Of a DNA stretch of 16,518 bases, positions 1 to 6,546 are shown one piece after another. This stretch comes from Patescibacteria group bacterium UBA2135 (GTDB lineage: Bacteria > Patescibacteriota > Minisyncoccia > Phycocordibacterales > UBA2135), in NCBI GenBank assembly GCA_002327685.1, contig DCXN01000008.1:1-16518 (forward strand). Reading direction: 5' to 3'. The notes below the pieces were generated by a model that did no database searches, was not told the DNA's origin, and saw only the letters and a program-made list of their open reading frames with translations. A program made the position numbers and the translations under genes. Position 1 is the stretch's first letter; the number at the start of each line of letters is the position of its first letter.

Positions 1-179
1 ACTAACCCGATGATAATGTACACCAGGTCACGTAAAACATTCTCACATCTGACAACTATGCATCTTTAAATTATGCCTTTACCGAGGCTTCAAGAGGAAT
101 ATTTACCCCGTTAGCAGTCTTCAACTATATTTTTTTGCACTAATGGAGCCGCTAGGCGAATTCGCTTTCATATAGAGTT

Positions 180-2507
180 TTATCGCAAAGACTCCACTGG
201 ACTGCTAATGGGGTCAATCTCACACGATCCCGCGACACATGCTAATTCTTTTGCACCAGTTGTGTTGTCGTCATACTCATAAAGTACGATTTTTGAGAAA
301 TCAATATCTGGAAAATGTTCTATCATTTGCTCATACTGTTCTTTAGTAATTTCTTCGTAGGGGGCAAGTTTATACACGTGATCTGATTTTGGCAAAAAGG
401 AAATACCGCCAACCATGTCCCAGTTTTCATATACCCAATTTCCAACCATAGTCCATTCATGGTCAGCAACCTGAACAGTAATAGAGGGATTGTGTTCCGT
501 ATAATTTTCTTTAAGCATTTTCCAATACAACAGCTGGTCATGTGCATTCATTTCATGGCGTGTTATTACATCTTTTGGCGCTTTTATCGGAAACTCGACA
601 ACAAATGTTGTTGCTGTGTCGTGCGGCTGGCCAACTTCAGGATGATACGGCACACCAATATCTTTAAACATTTTAAAGATGGGATTATGGTTTTCAATCC
701 GAACACGACGAATATAATATTTCGCAAATCGCGGATGACACCCCGAAGAGGAGTCAAACAATTGCGAGCCATTGCCTGATGGTTTTACGCAAGTAATTGA
801 CGTTGATTCATTGATACCAAATCTGCGCGCGTATTTTTTATTAGTATGAATAGCCATTTCGCGAAGTTTTTTCATCGTCTGCGGGTTGCGCAATGCGGGA
901 GAATCCCACTGGCCTGTAATTGAAACACCGAGCAAGCGCTCTTCTTCGCAGTTCTTCTTCCACTCTTTTGAAAGATATGGAAAATGCACTAACGTTGATT
1001 GATAAGTTCCAAGGATGGTTGCTACGCGCACTTTATTTATTAAGTCTTTTTCGCTGTCTTCAGTACGCGCAACTACTTCTGATAAATTGCAGAACTGTTT
1101 TGATTTCAAATTAATTTCTCCACAAGGATTTAGCCCAGAACGCCCCGCATCTTTTTTAAACACATCCCAACGACGGGCGGGAACTTGCTGCTCTAGCCCG
1201 CCACGGTTAAAAATGCCTCGCTCGCCTGAACGACCTCTCACTAAATTAAGCCACTCTTCAAGAAATTGTTCTGATGAAGGTCGCTCGTTGTAAACCACAG
1301 AATTGTTTGCCATACTCCTCTCTGGATGTTCGATATAAAACTGCCCATTTTTTGCTTTCTTCATTTCAGCATCGTCAAGATCAGAGAAGCTAATTAAAGC
1401 AGATCTTCTAACGCCACCCATCACCACCACTTCGCCGATTTTGCAGATAATATCATGCACATCAACCGGCAAAAGCCTCCTTCCTTGATTTGCAAACATT
1501 TTCTCCCGCGCAAAAACAAGAAGGTTTCTAAGCGGATCGGGTCCTGACGCACGTCCACCCATTGTCCTTAAGCGCGCGCCCTGTGGTCGTATTCTTGAGT
1601 AGTCAAAATCCATATCTCTTCCACTTGCCCACGTCTTAAGGCCTGTTATTATCGCGTCAGACCACCCTTCTTTACTGTCAGGAATGACAAACGTCGTGAG
1701 TTTTTTGCCGTTTTGTTTTTTAATTACGGGAAGCATTTCGGTATTCTGGCGTTCAACAGAAAATCCGAGCCCAGATCCACACATTAAGATATAAGCAATT
1801 TCTCCAAAGTCCTGCCATTTTGTCGGCGCAACAAATGAGCAATTATACGCCGCAACATTTGTCGCGCGCGCGGCAGACCCCGCGCTCCACAGAAGCCGCA
1901 TGGATCCTAACGCTTTCATATTTACCATGTACTCGTAAATTTCCGCATATTCTTTTTGTGTCAGCTTATTACCAACATTTTCTTTCATGAAATCGACGTA
2001 CCTGCTTACTGTTTCAACCCATGTCTCGCGCCTTCCGTCTTCAGGTATCCAGCGAGAATATGTTGTGTAGTAGACAAATTCCGCAAGCGGATTACGAAAA
2101 TATTTTTTACTTTCTGCCGCACGTTCGCGTACTTCCTTTGGGACTTCTCCTCTCTGACTGCGTAATTCCGCGCGTTTCTGACGATAGAGTATGTATGCTT
2201 TCGCAACTTTCGCAAAGTCACCTAAAATCAGTTCTTCTTCCACCATGTCTTGCACTTTTTCAACGTGAGGGATAAATCCTTTATCTCGCGCTACCATCCT
2301 ACTTAACTTTACAGCAACTTTTTTTGCTAAATTATCCGCGTCTTTCTGTTTTCCTTCATTACTAGCGAGTGTCGCTTTGTAAATTGCGCTTGAAATTCGC
2401 TCAACATCAAACGGAACAATCATTCCGTTTCTTTTCTGAACTTTCTTAGCAAGATAGGTGTGCTTCTTTAAACCGCGAGAATGCTTTTGCCTGGGTGTTG
2501 TAGTCAT
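180..2507 (-). CDS. nrdJ: Adenosylcobalamin-dependent (class II) ribonucleotide reductase
   Basis: 775 aa, ATG start. Reduces ribonucleotides to deoxyribonucleotides in the cytoplasm using a cobalamin-derived radical. Residues about 20-115 form an ATP-cone (VQKRNG, then DFAKVAKAYILYRQKRAELR), the allosteric activity domain. The barrel follows: C223 in YNCSF and C473 in FCNLSEV are the reducible pair; C462 in NPCGEINL is the thiyl-radical cysteine, with N460 and E464 beside it. The C462-C473 spacing of 11 and the C-terminal C757-x4-C762 shuttle match the monomeric Lactobacillus leichmannii-type RTPR, so the triphosphate-reducing subfamily is likely. No intein or internal break is seen. The gene stands alone on its strand, has no Shine-Dalgarno site, and follows a hairpin-forming leader. 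No NrdR gene, cobalamin gene or recognisable cobalamin riboswitch lies nearby, so cofactor supply would have to come from elsewhere. Confidence 0.96.
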   Translation of the reverse strand: MTTTPRQKHSRGLKKHTYLAKKVQKRNGMIVPFDVERISSAIYKATLASNEGKQKDADNLAKKVAVKLSRMVARDKGFIPHVEKVQDMVEEELILGDFAKVAKAYILYRQKRAELRSQRGEVPKEVRERAAESKKYFRNPLAEFVYYTTYSRWIPEDGRRETWVETVSRYVDFMKENVGNKLTQKEYAEIYEYMVNMKALGSMRLLWSAGSAARATNVAAYNCSFVAPTKWQDFGEIAYILMCGSGLGFSVERQNTEMLPVIKKQNGKKLTTFVIPDSKEGWSDAIITGLKTWASGRDMDFDYSRIRPQGARLRTMGGRASGPDPLRNLLVFAREKMFANQGRRLLPVDVHDIICKIGEVVVMGGVRRSALISFSDLDDAEMKKAKNGQFYIEHPERSMANNSVVYNERPSSEQFLEEWLNLVRGRSGERGIFNRGGLEQQVPARRWDVFKKDAGRSGLNPCGEINLKSKQFCNLSEVVARTEDSEKDLINKVRVATILGTYQSTLVHFPYLSKEWKKNCEEERLLGVSITGQWDSPALRNPQTMKKLREMAIHTNKKYARRFGINESTSITCVKPSGNGSQLFDSSSGCHPRFAKYYIRRVRIENHNPIFKMFKDIGVPYHPEVGQPHDTATTFVVEFPIKAPKDVITRHEMNAHDQLLYWKMLKENYTEHNPSITVQVADHEWTMVGNWVYENWDMVGGISFLPKSDHVYKLAPYEEITKEQYEQMIEHFPDIDFSKIVLYEYDDNTTGAKELACVAGSCEIDPISSPVESLR

Positions 2508-2513
2508 GAATGT

Positions 2514-2607
2514 AACTTACAACCCACAACCCACAGCCGACGACTAGTTCGCATGTTATTTTTTACGAACATCTCGGTTGTTGCAGGTTGTAAGTTGTTG
2601 GTTGTTT
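2514..2607. repeat. Inverted heptamer array in the nrdJ leader
   Basis: Three in-phase 7-mers at 2514-2534 (AACTTAC once, then AACCCAC twice) face three 7-mers at 2587-2607 (GTTGTAA, GTTGTTG, GTTGTTT). An exact 11-bp inverted repeat joins the arms: AACTTACAACC at 2514-2524 and GGTTGTAAGTT at 2586-2596. The array fills nearly all the space between the nrdJ start codon and a candidate -10 box, so it would form most of the 5' UTR. Confidence 0.75.
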
Positions 2608-2616
2608 AATGTTTGT

Positions 2617-2622
2617 ATTGTA
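2617..2622 (-). promoter_or_regulatory. Candidate -10 box for nrdJ
   Basis: TACAAT on the minus strand, the same hexamer as the lemA -10. It would place the transcript start near 2609-2610. No good -35 hexamer is visible at 16-18 bp, so the call is weak. Confidence 0.35.
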
Positions 2623-2624
2623 CT

Positions 2625-2652
2625 CAAAAATGAAGACCTCGTCTCTGTGGAA
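2625..2652. repeat. Direct repeat copy 1 (with 2923-2950)
   Basis: CAAAAATGAAG followed by a CTCTGTG core; 23 of 28 bases match the second copy about 300 bp away. This copy sits inside the hairpins at 2634-2692 (AGACCT with AGGTCT, TGTGG with CCACA). Confidence 0.6.
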
Positions 2653-2922
2653 AACCCACAAAACAGGTCTCGCAGGTTACTAAAACCGAGGTTTTTGACA
2701 AAATAATTCTTTCATATTACTCTGTGCAAAGAACAAAATAGCGCCGCCAAACAGGAGGAAATCGTAAAGCCCAAACGGAAGAAATGTCGTTCACTGAATG
2801 AGTTTCTGTGCTTTTTTTACATGAGAAAATTGTTCGTTATAGGCTAATTCGTGCGAATAAGCCTACAGATTTAGGGTTGAATTATTGAAGAATTATTGAA
2901 GTTCGACTTTTTCAATAACCTC

Positions 2923-2950
2923 CAAAAATGAAGGTCTTGTCTCTGTGAAT
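2923..2950. repeat. Direct repeat copy 2 (with 2625-2652)
   Basis: Same CAAAAATGAAG start and TCTCTGTG core as copy 1. Four of the five differences are transitions. The partner sequences for the copy-1 hairpins are not present here. Confidence 0.6.
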
Positions 2951-3042
2951 AAGATGTGTAAATAATCCGTTTTAAGTACCAAACCTTGAAATGAGCTCTC
3001 TTTTTTCACAACACTACCTCATACACTTTCTCCAGCACATGG

Positions 3043-3060
3043 CGGAGGAGACAGGACTCG
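3043..3060 (-). repeat. Displaced copy of the tRNA-Ser 3' end
   Basis: 18 bases identical to 3241-3258, the discriminator, 3' acceptor strand and T-arm half of tRNA-Ser. Read on the minus strand this copy continues into CCA, whereas the intact gene does not encode CCA. No other tRNA arms are attached. It could be an attachment-site duplication left by an integrated element, or a decayed tRNA copy. Confidence 0.6.
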
Positions 3061-3122
3061 GTCACAAATCACTAAGCATAATTTTCGTGCTTCGCACTCA
3101 ATTCTGCTAAGTGTTCGCGACC
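3060..3122. repeat. Large imperfect hairpin
   Basis: GGTC at 3060-3063 pairs with GACC at 3119-3122. CACT, AGCA and AATT segments pair with AGTG, TGCT and AATT, and the apex is GTGC-TTC-GCAC. It begins on the last base of the displaced tRNA fragment. Confidence 0.55.
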
Positions 3123-3188
3123 CCGCCTCGGTTCTCCTCGCTACGCTCGGTCTGAATCTGCGACCTTCTCGTCCCACTCCACTAACAA

Positions 3189-3239
3189 ACCGACTTTTCT
3201 ATACCTCCTGCGTTTGCTCGGAGGCATAGAAAAATCGGT
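3189..3239 (-). terminator. 20-bp hairpin just downstream of tRNA-Ser
   Basis: Arms 3189-3208 and 3220-3239 with an 11-base loop. As minus-strand RNA all 20 positions pair (18 Watson-Crick and 2 G-U); as plus-strand RNA the same two positions are A-C mismatches. It starts 2 bases after the tRNA discriminator. No U-tract follows, so it may be a 3'-processing or protection structure rather than a classical terminator. Confidence 0.5.
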
Positions 3240-3240
3240 A

Positions 3241-3323
3241 CGGAGGAGACAGGACTCGAACCTGCAAGGGCATCAGCCCGCTCGCTTTCCAAGCGAGTGC
3301 CTTACCATTCGGCGCACTCCTCC
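3241..3323 (-). tRNA. tRNA-Ser (anticodon GGA)
   Basis: 83 nt. Acceptor strands GGAGGAG and CTCCTCC with discriminator G; D stem GCC/GGC; anticodon stem CTCGC/GCGAG around loop TTGGAAA, giving anticodon GGA for UCC and UCU codons. The long variable arm (GGGC-TGAT-GCCC) is typical of class II tRNAs, and the T arm contains GGTTCGAGTCC. CCA is not encoded, so it must be added by a nucleotidyltransferase. A copy of the 3' end lies about 200 bp downstream. Confidence 0.95.
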
Positions 3324-3380
3324 CTTTTTCAATCCTAACCCTAACACAGATAATGTGCTTCTGTCAGTAATGCGCTCCAC

Positions 3381-3412
3381 TCACTCAACAATTCTATGGA
3401 ATTGTTGAGTGA
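3381..3412. repeat. 14-bp perfect hairpin
   Basis: TCACTCAACAATTC and its exact complement flank a TATG loop, between the GGDEF operon terminator and tRNA-Ser. It has no T-run on either side long enough for a clear terminator. It may shield the tRNA promoter from read-through. Confidence 0.5.
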
Positions 3413-3432
3413 AAATCACAAAAGACACAAGG

Positions 3433-3467
3433 AAAAAAGAAAAAACGCTGATGCGCAAGGCATCAGC
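3433..3467 (-). terminator. Intrinsic terminator of the lemA-htpX-GGDEF operon
   Basis: On the minus strand GCTGATGC-CTTGC-GCATCAGC is a perfect 8-bp stem, followed by G and a T-rich tract (six T, C, six T). It lies 15 bases past the GGDEF stop codon. Confidence 0.9.
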
Positions 3468-3481
3468 ATTTCCTTATTTCT

Positions 3482-4165
3482 TTATTTCCTTCTCTCTTCT
3501 CTGTGGCGTACGTCCGTCGCTATCCAACGACGCCTTTCACGAGTAATACCACGGCAAGCAACCTGATCTCTTCCATGATTTTTCGCGTAGTAGAGCGCCC
3601 CGTCAGCCGCATCACACAACTCACCAAAAGAGGAAAATTGTTCACTGGTAGCAACTCCAATACTTGCTGTTACGGAAAGATTTAGCTGACCCGGAAACAA
3701 AGACAAGCCTCTTATTTGTCCAAGTAGGTCCTTCGCGCGTTCCACCGCGACAGCTTCTTTGGTGTCAGGCATCAATATCGCAAACTCTTCTCCTCCATAC
3801 CGTGCAACAATGTCATCTTTGCGAATGCCCTGTTTTAATGCACGAGCAACCCCTTGTAGGACAGTATCACCAGCCGCACGACCATGCCCATTATTCACAA
3901 GCTTGAGGTGATCTATGTCAATAAACAATACAGAAAGTGACTGTGTGTTTTTTTTGCGCCGGTCATCAGCGTCGCACTTAAGAGATCTGGCAAAAAGCAC
4001 AGAAGCACATTCCATTAAAGATCTTCGCGACAAAATGCCAGTTAAGGGATCCACAACGACTCTCCCTTCAAGATCAACCACCATACACGCAAGCGTGAGT
4101 GCAGACAATTCACTTTCCAAACTGTGTGCCCGTTTTTTCTGCTCCTCTGTTCTGGTATCCACCAA
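3482..4165 (-). CDS. GGDEF-domain diguanylate cyclase
   Basis: 227 aa. Predicted to make cyclic di-GMP from two GTP in the cytoplasm. A short charged helix at residues 5-25 precedes one GGDEF domain (about 38-205): DPLTGILSRRSL at 39-50, metal-binding D83 in FIDID, guanine-contacting N91 and D100 in NNGHGRAAGD, catalytic GGEEF at 124-128, and an inhibitory-site RxxD at R115-D118, five residues before GGEEF. All key residues are present, so it is probably active and product-inhibited. There is no PAS, GAF, REC or membrane sensor domain and no EAL or PilZ partner in the window. The start is TTG at 4165 or GTG at 4162; AAGGAGA at 4169-4175 favours either over later codons. It is the third gene after lemA and htpX, 67 bases behind htpX. 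Confidence 0.9.
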   Translation of the reverse strand: MVDTRTEEQKKRAHSLESELSALTLACMVVDLEGRVVVDPLTGILSRRSLMECASVLFARSLKCDADDRRKKNTQSLSVLFIDIDHLKLVNNGHGRAAGDTVLQGVARALKQGIRKDDIVARYGGEEFAILMPDTKEAVAVERAKDLLGQIRGLSLFPGQLNLSVTASIGVATSEQFSSFGELCDAADGALYYAKNHGRDQVACRGITRERRRWIATDVRHREERRK

Positions 4166-4232
4166 TTGTCTCCTTTTGTTATGTTCTAATCAGCTGTATG
4201 AAACATGCCATATTCAATATGCAGATGTCAAA

Positions 4233-5126
4233 TTACTTCGCATCACCCCGTAGAGCTCTGACCCTCTCCTCCATCGGCGGATGGGTCATAAACATATTAT
4301 TTACGCGAGCGGCAAAGCCTTTTTTGTTATGGCTAAATGGATCTGATAGGAAAAGATGCGCTGTTGCATGATTTGCCCGACGCATTGGATGTGAGTGCGC
4401 GCCAATTTTCTCAAGCGCTGATGCAAGCCCCTCGGGATAACGAGTTAAAAGCACGCCAGACGCATCTGCAAGAAATTCTCGTTTGCGTGAAATTGCCATG
4501 TGAATTAACTTCGCGGCAATAGGAGCTAAAATAGCAACAGCAATACCCAAAATAATCATAAGCGCCCCACCCCTGTCACGATTGCCACCAAAAAATGTCA
4601 TGCGAATAAAAATGTCTGCAAGTATCGCAACAAATCCGACAAGCACAACAGCTACTGTAGAGACGAGCATGTCCCGATTGCCGATATGAGACAATTCGTG
4701 CGCAACCACTCCTTCAAGTTCATTGCGCTCTAACATATTTAAAAGACCAGTTGTTACCGCGACAACTGCATGATCGGGGTCACGCCCTGTTGCAAAAGCA
4801 TTCGGCGCAGAATCTTCTACGATATAAACTTTCGGCATGGGAAGTCCGGCTGTGATTGAAAGATTTTCAACAATATTCCAAAGTTCGCGATGCGAATTGG
4901 AAGAGACGGGCTTCGCGCCGGTCATTTTTATCACGAGCTTGTCGGAATGCCAATAACTAACGACATTCATAACCATCGCAATACCTGCAACCACATAGAG
5001 GATAATAGGATTTCCAAAATACCAGCTCGCCGCCCAGCCAAGCGCAATCACCGATATCAAAAACCCGGCCATCAAAAACCAGGTCTTTCTAATATTTTTA
5101 TCGCGATGGGTGTAAATGCTTGCCAT
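4233..5126 (-). CDS. htpX: HtpX-type membrane zinc metalloprotease (M48)
   Basis: 297 aa, ATG start. Inner-membrane protease that degrades misfolded membrane proteins. Transmembrane segments at about 14-36 and 38-58 precede the protease domain. SAPNAFATGR at 106-115 is a family signature. HELSH at 143-147 supplies two zinc ligands and the catalytic E144, and E217 in KREFLADASG is the third ligand. Two more hydrophobic segments lie at about 153-177 and 188-210, and the C-terminus has the family's THPPMEERV stretch at 281-289. Length is normal for the family. It lies 68 bases after lemA in the same direction, the common htpX-lemA pairing, separated from it by a TAG-core repeat. No Shine-Dalgarno site is visible. 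Confidence 0.95.
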   Translation of the reverse strand: MASIYTHRDKNIRKTWFLMAGFLISVIALGWAASWYFGNPIILYVVAGIAMVMNVVSYWHSDKLVIKMTGAKPVSSNSHRELWNIVENLSITAGLPMPKVYIVEDSAPNAFATGRDPDHAVVAVTTGLLNMLERNELEGVVAHELSHIGNRDMLVSTVAVVLVGFVAILADIFIRMTFFGGNRDRGGALMIILGIAVAILAPIAAKLIHMAISRKREFLADASGVLLTRYPEGLASALEKIGAHSHPMRRANHATAHLFLSDPFSHNKKGFAARVNNMFMTHPPMEERVRALRGDAK

Positions 5127-5130
5127 ATTT

Positions 5131-5190
5131 TAGGCCTTAGGAAATTAGAGCTCTAGGCTCTAGGAAAAAATAACAAAATCTAGTGCCTAA
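5131..5190. repeat. TAGG-core repeat array between lemA and htpX
   Basis: TAG cores start at 5131, 5138, 5146, 5154 and 5161 (spacing 7, 8, 8, 7) in units such as CTCTAGG. A facing CTAGTGCCTAA at 5180-5190 can pair with them. It fills most of the 68-base spacer and would lie in the htpX translation-initiation region. The unit resembles the array at 15899-15984. Confidence 0.65.
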
Positions 5191-5194
5191 TTTT

Positions 5195-5755
5195 TTAAAA
5201 ATTAACTTCAACTGGTTTTCTTGCCGCTTCCTCGCCTTCTCCTAATTCAAAAAAGTCGGCTGACTTAAAGCGGAACATACCTGCAACGATGTTTGCTGGA
5301 AACGAATCAATCTTAGTGTTGAGATCGCGAACATTAGTGTTATAAAACCGGCGAGCCGCTTGAATCTTGTTTTCCGTATCAGAAAGCTCTCGCTGAAGCT
5401 CAATAAAATTTTGATTCGCTTTAAGATCAGGATAATTTTCCGCAACTGCAAATAAGGATTTCAGCGCATCAGTGAGCATATTTTCACTCTGTCCGTGCTC
5501 TTTTACTGTGCCTGCACCCATTGCTTGTGTTCGCGCTTCGGTAACTTTCTCAAGCGTCCCCCTTTCATGCTGCATATATCCCTTTACTGCATTAACTAAA
5601 TTAGGGATTAAGTTGTAACGACGTTTTAACTGCACATCAATATCGGCCCACGCTTCCTTCACGCGATTCACGAACGCCACAAACCGGTTGTATGCAAAAA
5701 CTACCCAGAAAATAACAACAGCGAGGATTCCTAAAATGATGTAGAGAGAAGTCAT
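5195..5755 (-). CDS. lemA: LemA family protein
   Basis: 186 aa, ATG start. Membrane-anchored coiled-helix protein of uncertain biochemical role, often linked with HtpX-type proteases. Residues 3-22 form one N-terminal transmembrane helix (YIILGILAVVIFWVVFAYN). The conserved core follows: WADIDVQLKRRYNLIPNLVNAVKGY (36-60), the YPDLKANQNFIELQRELSDTENKI stretch, and ARRFYNTNVRDLN with FPANIVAGMF near the end. Length is typical. It is the first gene of lemA-htpX-GGDEF. Its promoter overlaps that of the divergent 103-aa gene, and its short leader is made of three heptamers. Confidence 0.96.
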   Translation of the reverse strand: MTSLYIILGILAVVIFWVVFAYNRFVAFVNRVKEAWADIDVQLKRRYNLIPNLVNAVKGYMQHERGTLEKVTEARTQAMGAGTVKEHGQSENMLTDALKSLFAVAENYPDLKANQNFIELQRELSDTENKIQAARRFYNTNVRDLNTKIDSFPANIVAGMFRFKSADFFELGEGEEAARKPVEVNF

Positions 5756-5760
5756 AATAT

Positions 5761-5781
5761 TAGGTTATAGGTGTTAGGTTA
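5761..5781. repeat. Heptamer array in the lemA leader
   Basis: Three in-phase 7-mers: TAGGTTA, TAGGTGT, TAGGTTA. They lie between the lemA -10 box and its start codon, so they make up most of the predicted 5' UTR. No facing complementary array is seen here. Confidence 0.7.
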
Positions 5782-5792
5782 TTAATACGTTT

Positions 5793-5820
5793 ATTGTACT
5801 TATTTTTTCTTTGTTGACAA
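5793..5820 (-). promoter_or_regulatory. lemA operon promoter
   Basis: Minus strand TTGTCA (5820-5815), 16 bp, TACAAT (5798-5793); each box matches five of six consensus bases. The -35 box lies on top of the -35 of the divergent 103-aa gene (TTGACA, 5814-5819), so the two promoters probably cannot be occupied at once. Confidence 0.7.
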
Positions 5821-5842
5821 TATGTGCATGGAATAGTATTTT
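5814..5842 (+). promoter_or_regulatory. Promoter of the 103-aa orphan gene
   Basis: TTGACA (5814-5819), 17 bp, TATTTT (5837-5842). The expected start of transcription near 5849 leaves a leader of about 20 bases with GAGG before the TTG start codon. Confidence 0.7.
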
Positions 5843-5870
5843 ACTTCATAGAAACAAAAGAAAGAGGTAA

Positions 5871-6182
5871 TTGACAACGAAACAATTTCAATTTTCTGTT
5901 GGTGACTATATTGTTTGGAAAAATACGCGTCAATGGCTAGAGACGTTTAGGTCACTAAAAAATAAACTTAGAGAAGGCCCCTTTACGGTTACCAAAGTAG
6001 AAGAGCGTCCTGGAGCTGCGCCGCTTCTTACCATTAGTACACAGATTAACGGCTATAAAATGTTCTACGACGGAAGACGAGATCAATGGGTTCCTGCTGA
6101 CAATATTAGTTTAAACAGCTCTCCCTACGCTGGTGGCCCATGCACAGTCAACGCGGAATACTTTGAGAAAGTAGCTAATTAG
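5871..6182 (+). CDS. Small soluble protein of unknown function, possible SH3-like barrel
   Basis: 103 aa, TTG start at 5871 behind GAGG (5864-5867), a short 3-base spacing. I do not recognise a family. The sequence is soluble, without signal peptide or membrane helix. The pattern FSVGDYIVW near residue 8, GPFTVTKVEE near 36 and QWVPADNIS near 72 is that of a small SH3/chromo-like beta barrel, as seen in nucleic-acid-binding or integrase C-terminal domains, but this is only a resemblance. It is a single-gene unit with its own promoter at 5814-5842 and a strong terminator at 6188-6224, divergent from lemA. Confidence 0.75.
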   Translation: MTTKQFQFSVGDYIVWKNTRQWLETFRSLKNKLREGPFTVTKVEERPGAAPLLTISTQINGYKMFYDGRRDQWVPADNISLNSSPYAGGPCTVNAEYFEKVAN

Positions 6183-6187
6183 AGTAG

Positions 6188-6224
6188 AAACCCCCAAAAT
6201 GTGCCGCATTTGGGGGTTTGTCTT
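6188..6224 (+). terminator. Intrinsic terminator of the 103-aa gene
   Basis: Stem arms at 6188-6200 and 6208-6219 built on AAACCCCC pairing with GGGGGTTT, plus AAAT/ATTT, followed by TTTGTCTTT. It begins 5 bases after the stop codon. Confidence 0.9.
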
Positions 6225-6276
6225 TCGCCAAAAATTCTTCTTTTCCGCCTAATCGATAATATTCCATTTTCAAAGA

Positions 6277-6305
6277 TTGACAAGACTATTTATATCTGCT
6301 ACACT
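6277..6305 (+). promoter_or_regulatory. Promoter of the 39-aa gene
   Basis: TTGACA (6277-6282), 17 bp, TACACT (6300-6305). It gives a leader of about 35 bases ending in AAGGAG ahead of the ATG at 6348. Confidence 0.7.
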
Positions 6306-6347
6306 GCTTATAGAAGTAAGGTTCACTCACTGAAAAGGAGCGCAGCC

Positions 6348-6467
6348 ATGAAACTTTCTCTCGACGACCTTCCGCCACTGGAAGCTAGCGCGATAAAAGG
6401 GGTTCTTTGCGGAACAGCAATTGGCGTAATTATTCCATTTGTTGTTCTTGTCTTGTTATCTAACTAA
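6348..6467 (+). CDS. Small single-pass membrane protein of unknown function
   Basis: 39 aa. The open frame extends upstream to 6201, but that crosses the 103-aa gene terminator and the promoter at 6277-6305, so the real start is ATG 6348, with AAGGAG about 8 bases before it. An acidic N-terminus (MKLSLDDLPPLEASAIKG) is followed by one hydrophobic helix at residues 19-37 (VLCGTAIGVIIPFVVLVLL). No family is recognised. Size and shape fit the small single-helix proteins that sit in or regulate membrane complexes, but no partner is evident. It is followed by its own terminator. The promoter, Shine-Dalgarno site and terminator together are the evidence that it is a real gene. Confidence 0.7.
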   Translation: MKLSLDDLPPLEASAIKGVLCGTAIGVIIPFVVLVLLSN

Positions 6468-6494
6468 TAATGGAAGCATTACGCTCCCAACCTT

Positions 6495-6528
6495 GAGTCC
6501 AACTCTCCGGAGAAGAACTCTTTTTTTT
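6495..6528 (+). terminator. Intrinsic terminator of the 39-aa gene
   Basis: GAGT (6495-6498) pairs with ACTC (6517-6520) around the palindrome TCTCCGGAGA (6504-6513), followed by eight T. It lies 27 bases after the stop codon. Confidence 0.75.
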
Positions 6529-6546
6529 ATGGCGTTCCAGTATCGC

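Larger units (their letters stand above)
2508..3240. other. Non-coding, hairpin- and repeat-rich region between nrdJ and tRNA-Ser
   Basis: No convincing gene is seen in about 730 bases. From left to right it holds the nrdJ leader with an inverted heptamer array (2514-2607), a near-exact direct repeat pair (2625-2652 and 2923-2950), nested and competing hairpins (2634-2692), a hairpin with TAGGCT/AGCCTA stems around 2840-2864, a tandem 11-mer GAATTATTGAA (about 2879-2900), an 18-base copy of the tRNA-Ser 3' end (3043-3060), a large imperfect hairpin (3060-3122), a stretch resembling a decayed tRNA T-arm (about 3148-3177), and a 20-bp hairpin just beyond the tRNA (3189-3239). The density of small inverted repeats next to a tRNA suggests repeated insertion and decay. 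Confidence 0.7.

Noticed and set aside
1..179. A partial gene at the left edge.
   Set aside because: All six frames are closed by stops within short distances, and no recognisable peptide is seen.
2508..2760. Cobalamin riboswitch upstream of nrdJ.
   Set aside because: No B12-box sequence or matching multi-stem layout could be recognised; only local hairpins and repeats were seen.
2683..2790. A 36-codon minus-strand open stretch reading as a hydrophobic peptide (FLPFGLYDFLLFGGAILFF).
   Set aside because: It has no start codon after the upstream stop, no ribosome site, and it runs into the nrdJ upstream hairpins. At most it is a gene remnant.
3040..3260. A second full tRNA gene or a CRISPR array in the repeat region.
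   Set aside because: Only the tRNA 3' end is duplicated, without an anticodon arm. The repeats are palindromes or pairs, not evenly spaced direct repeats with unique spacers.
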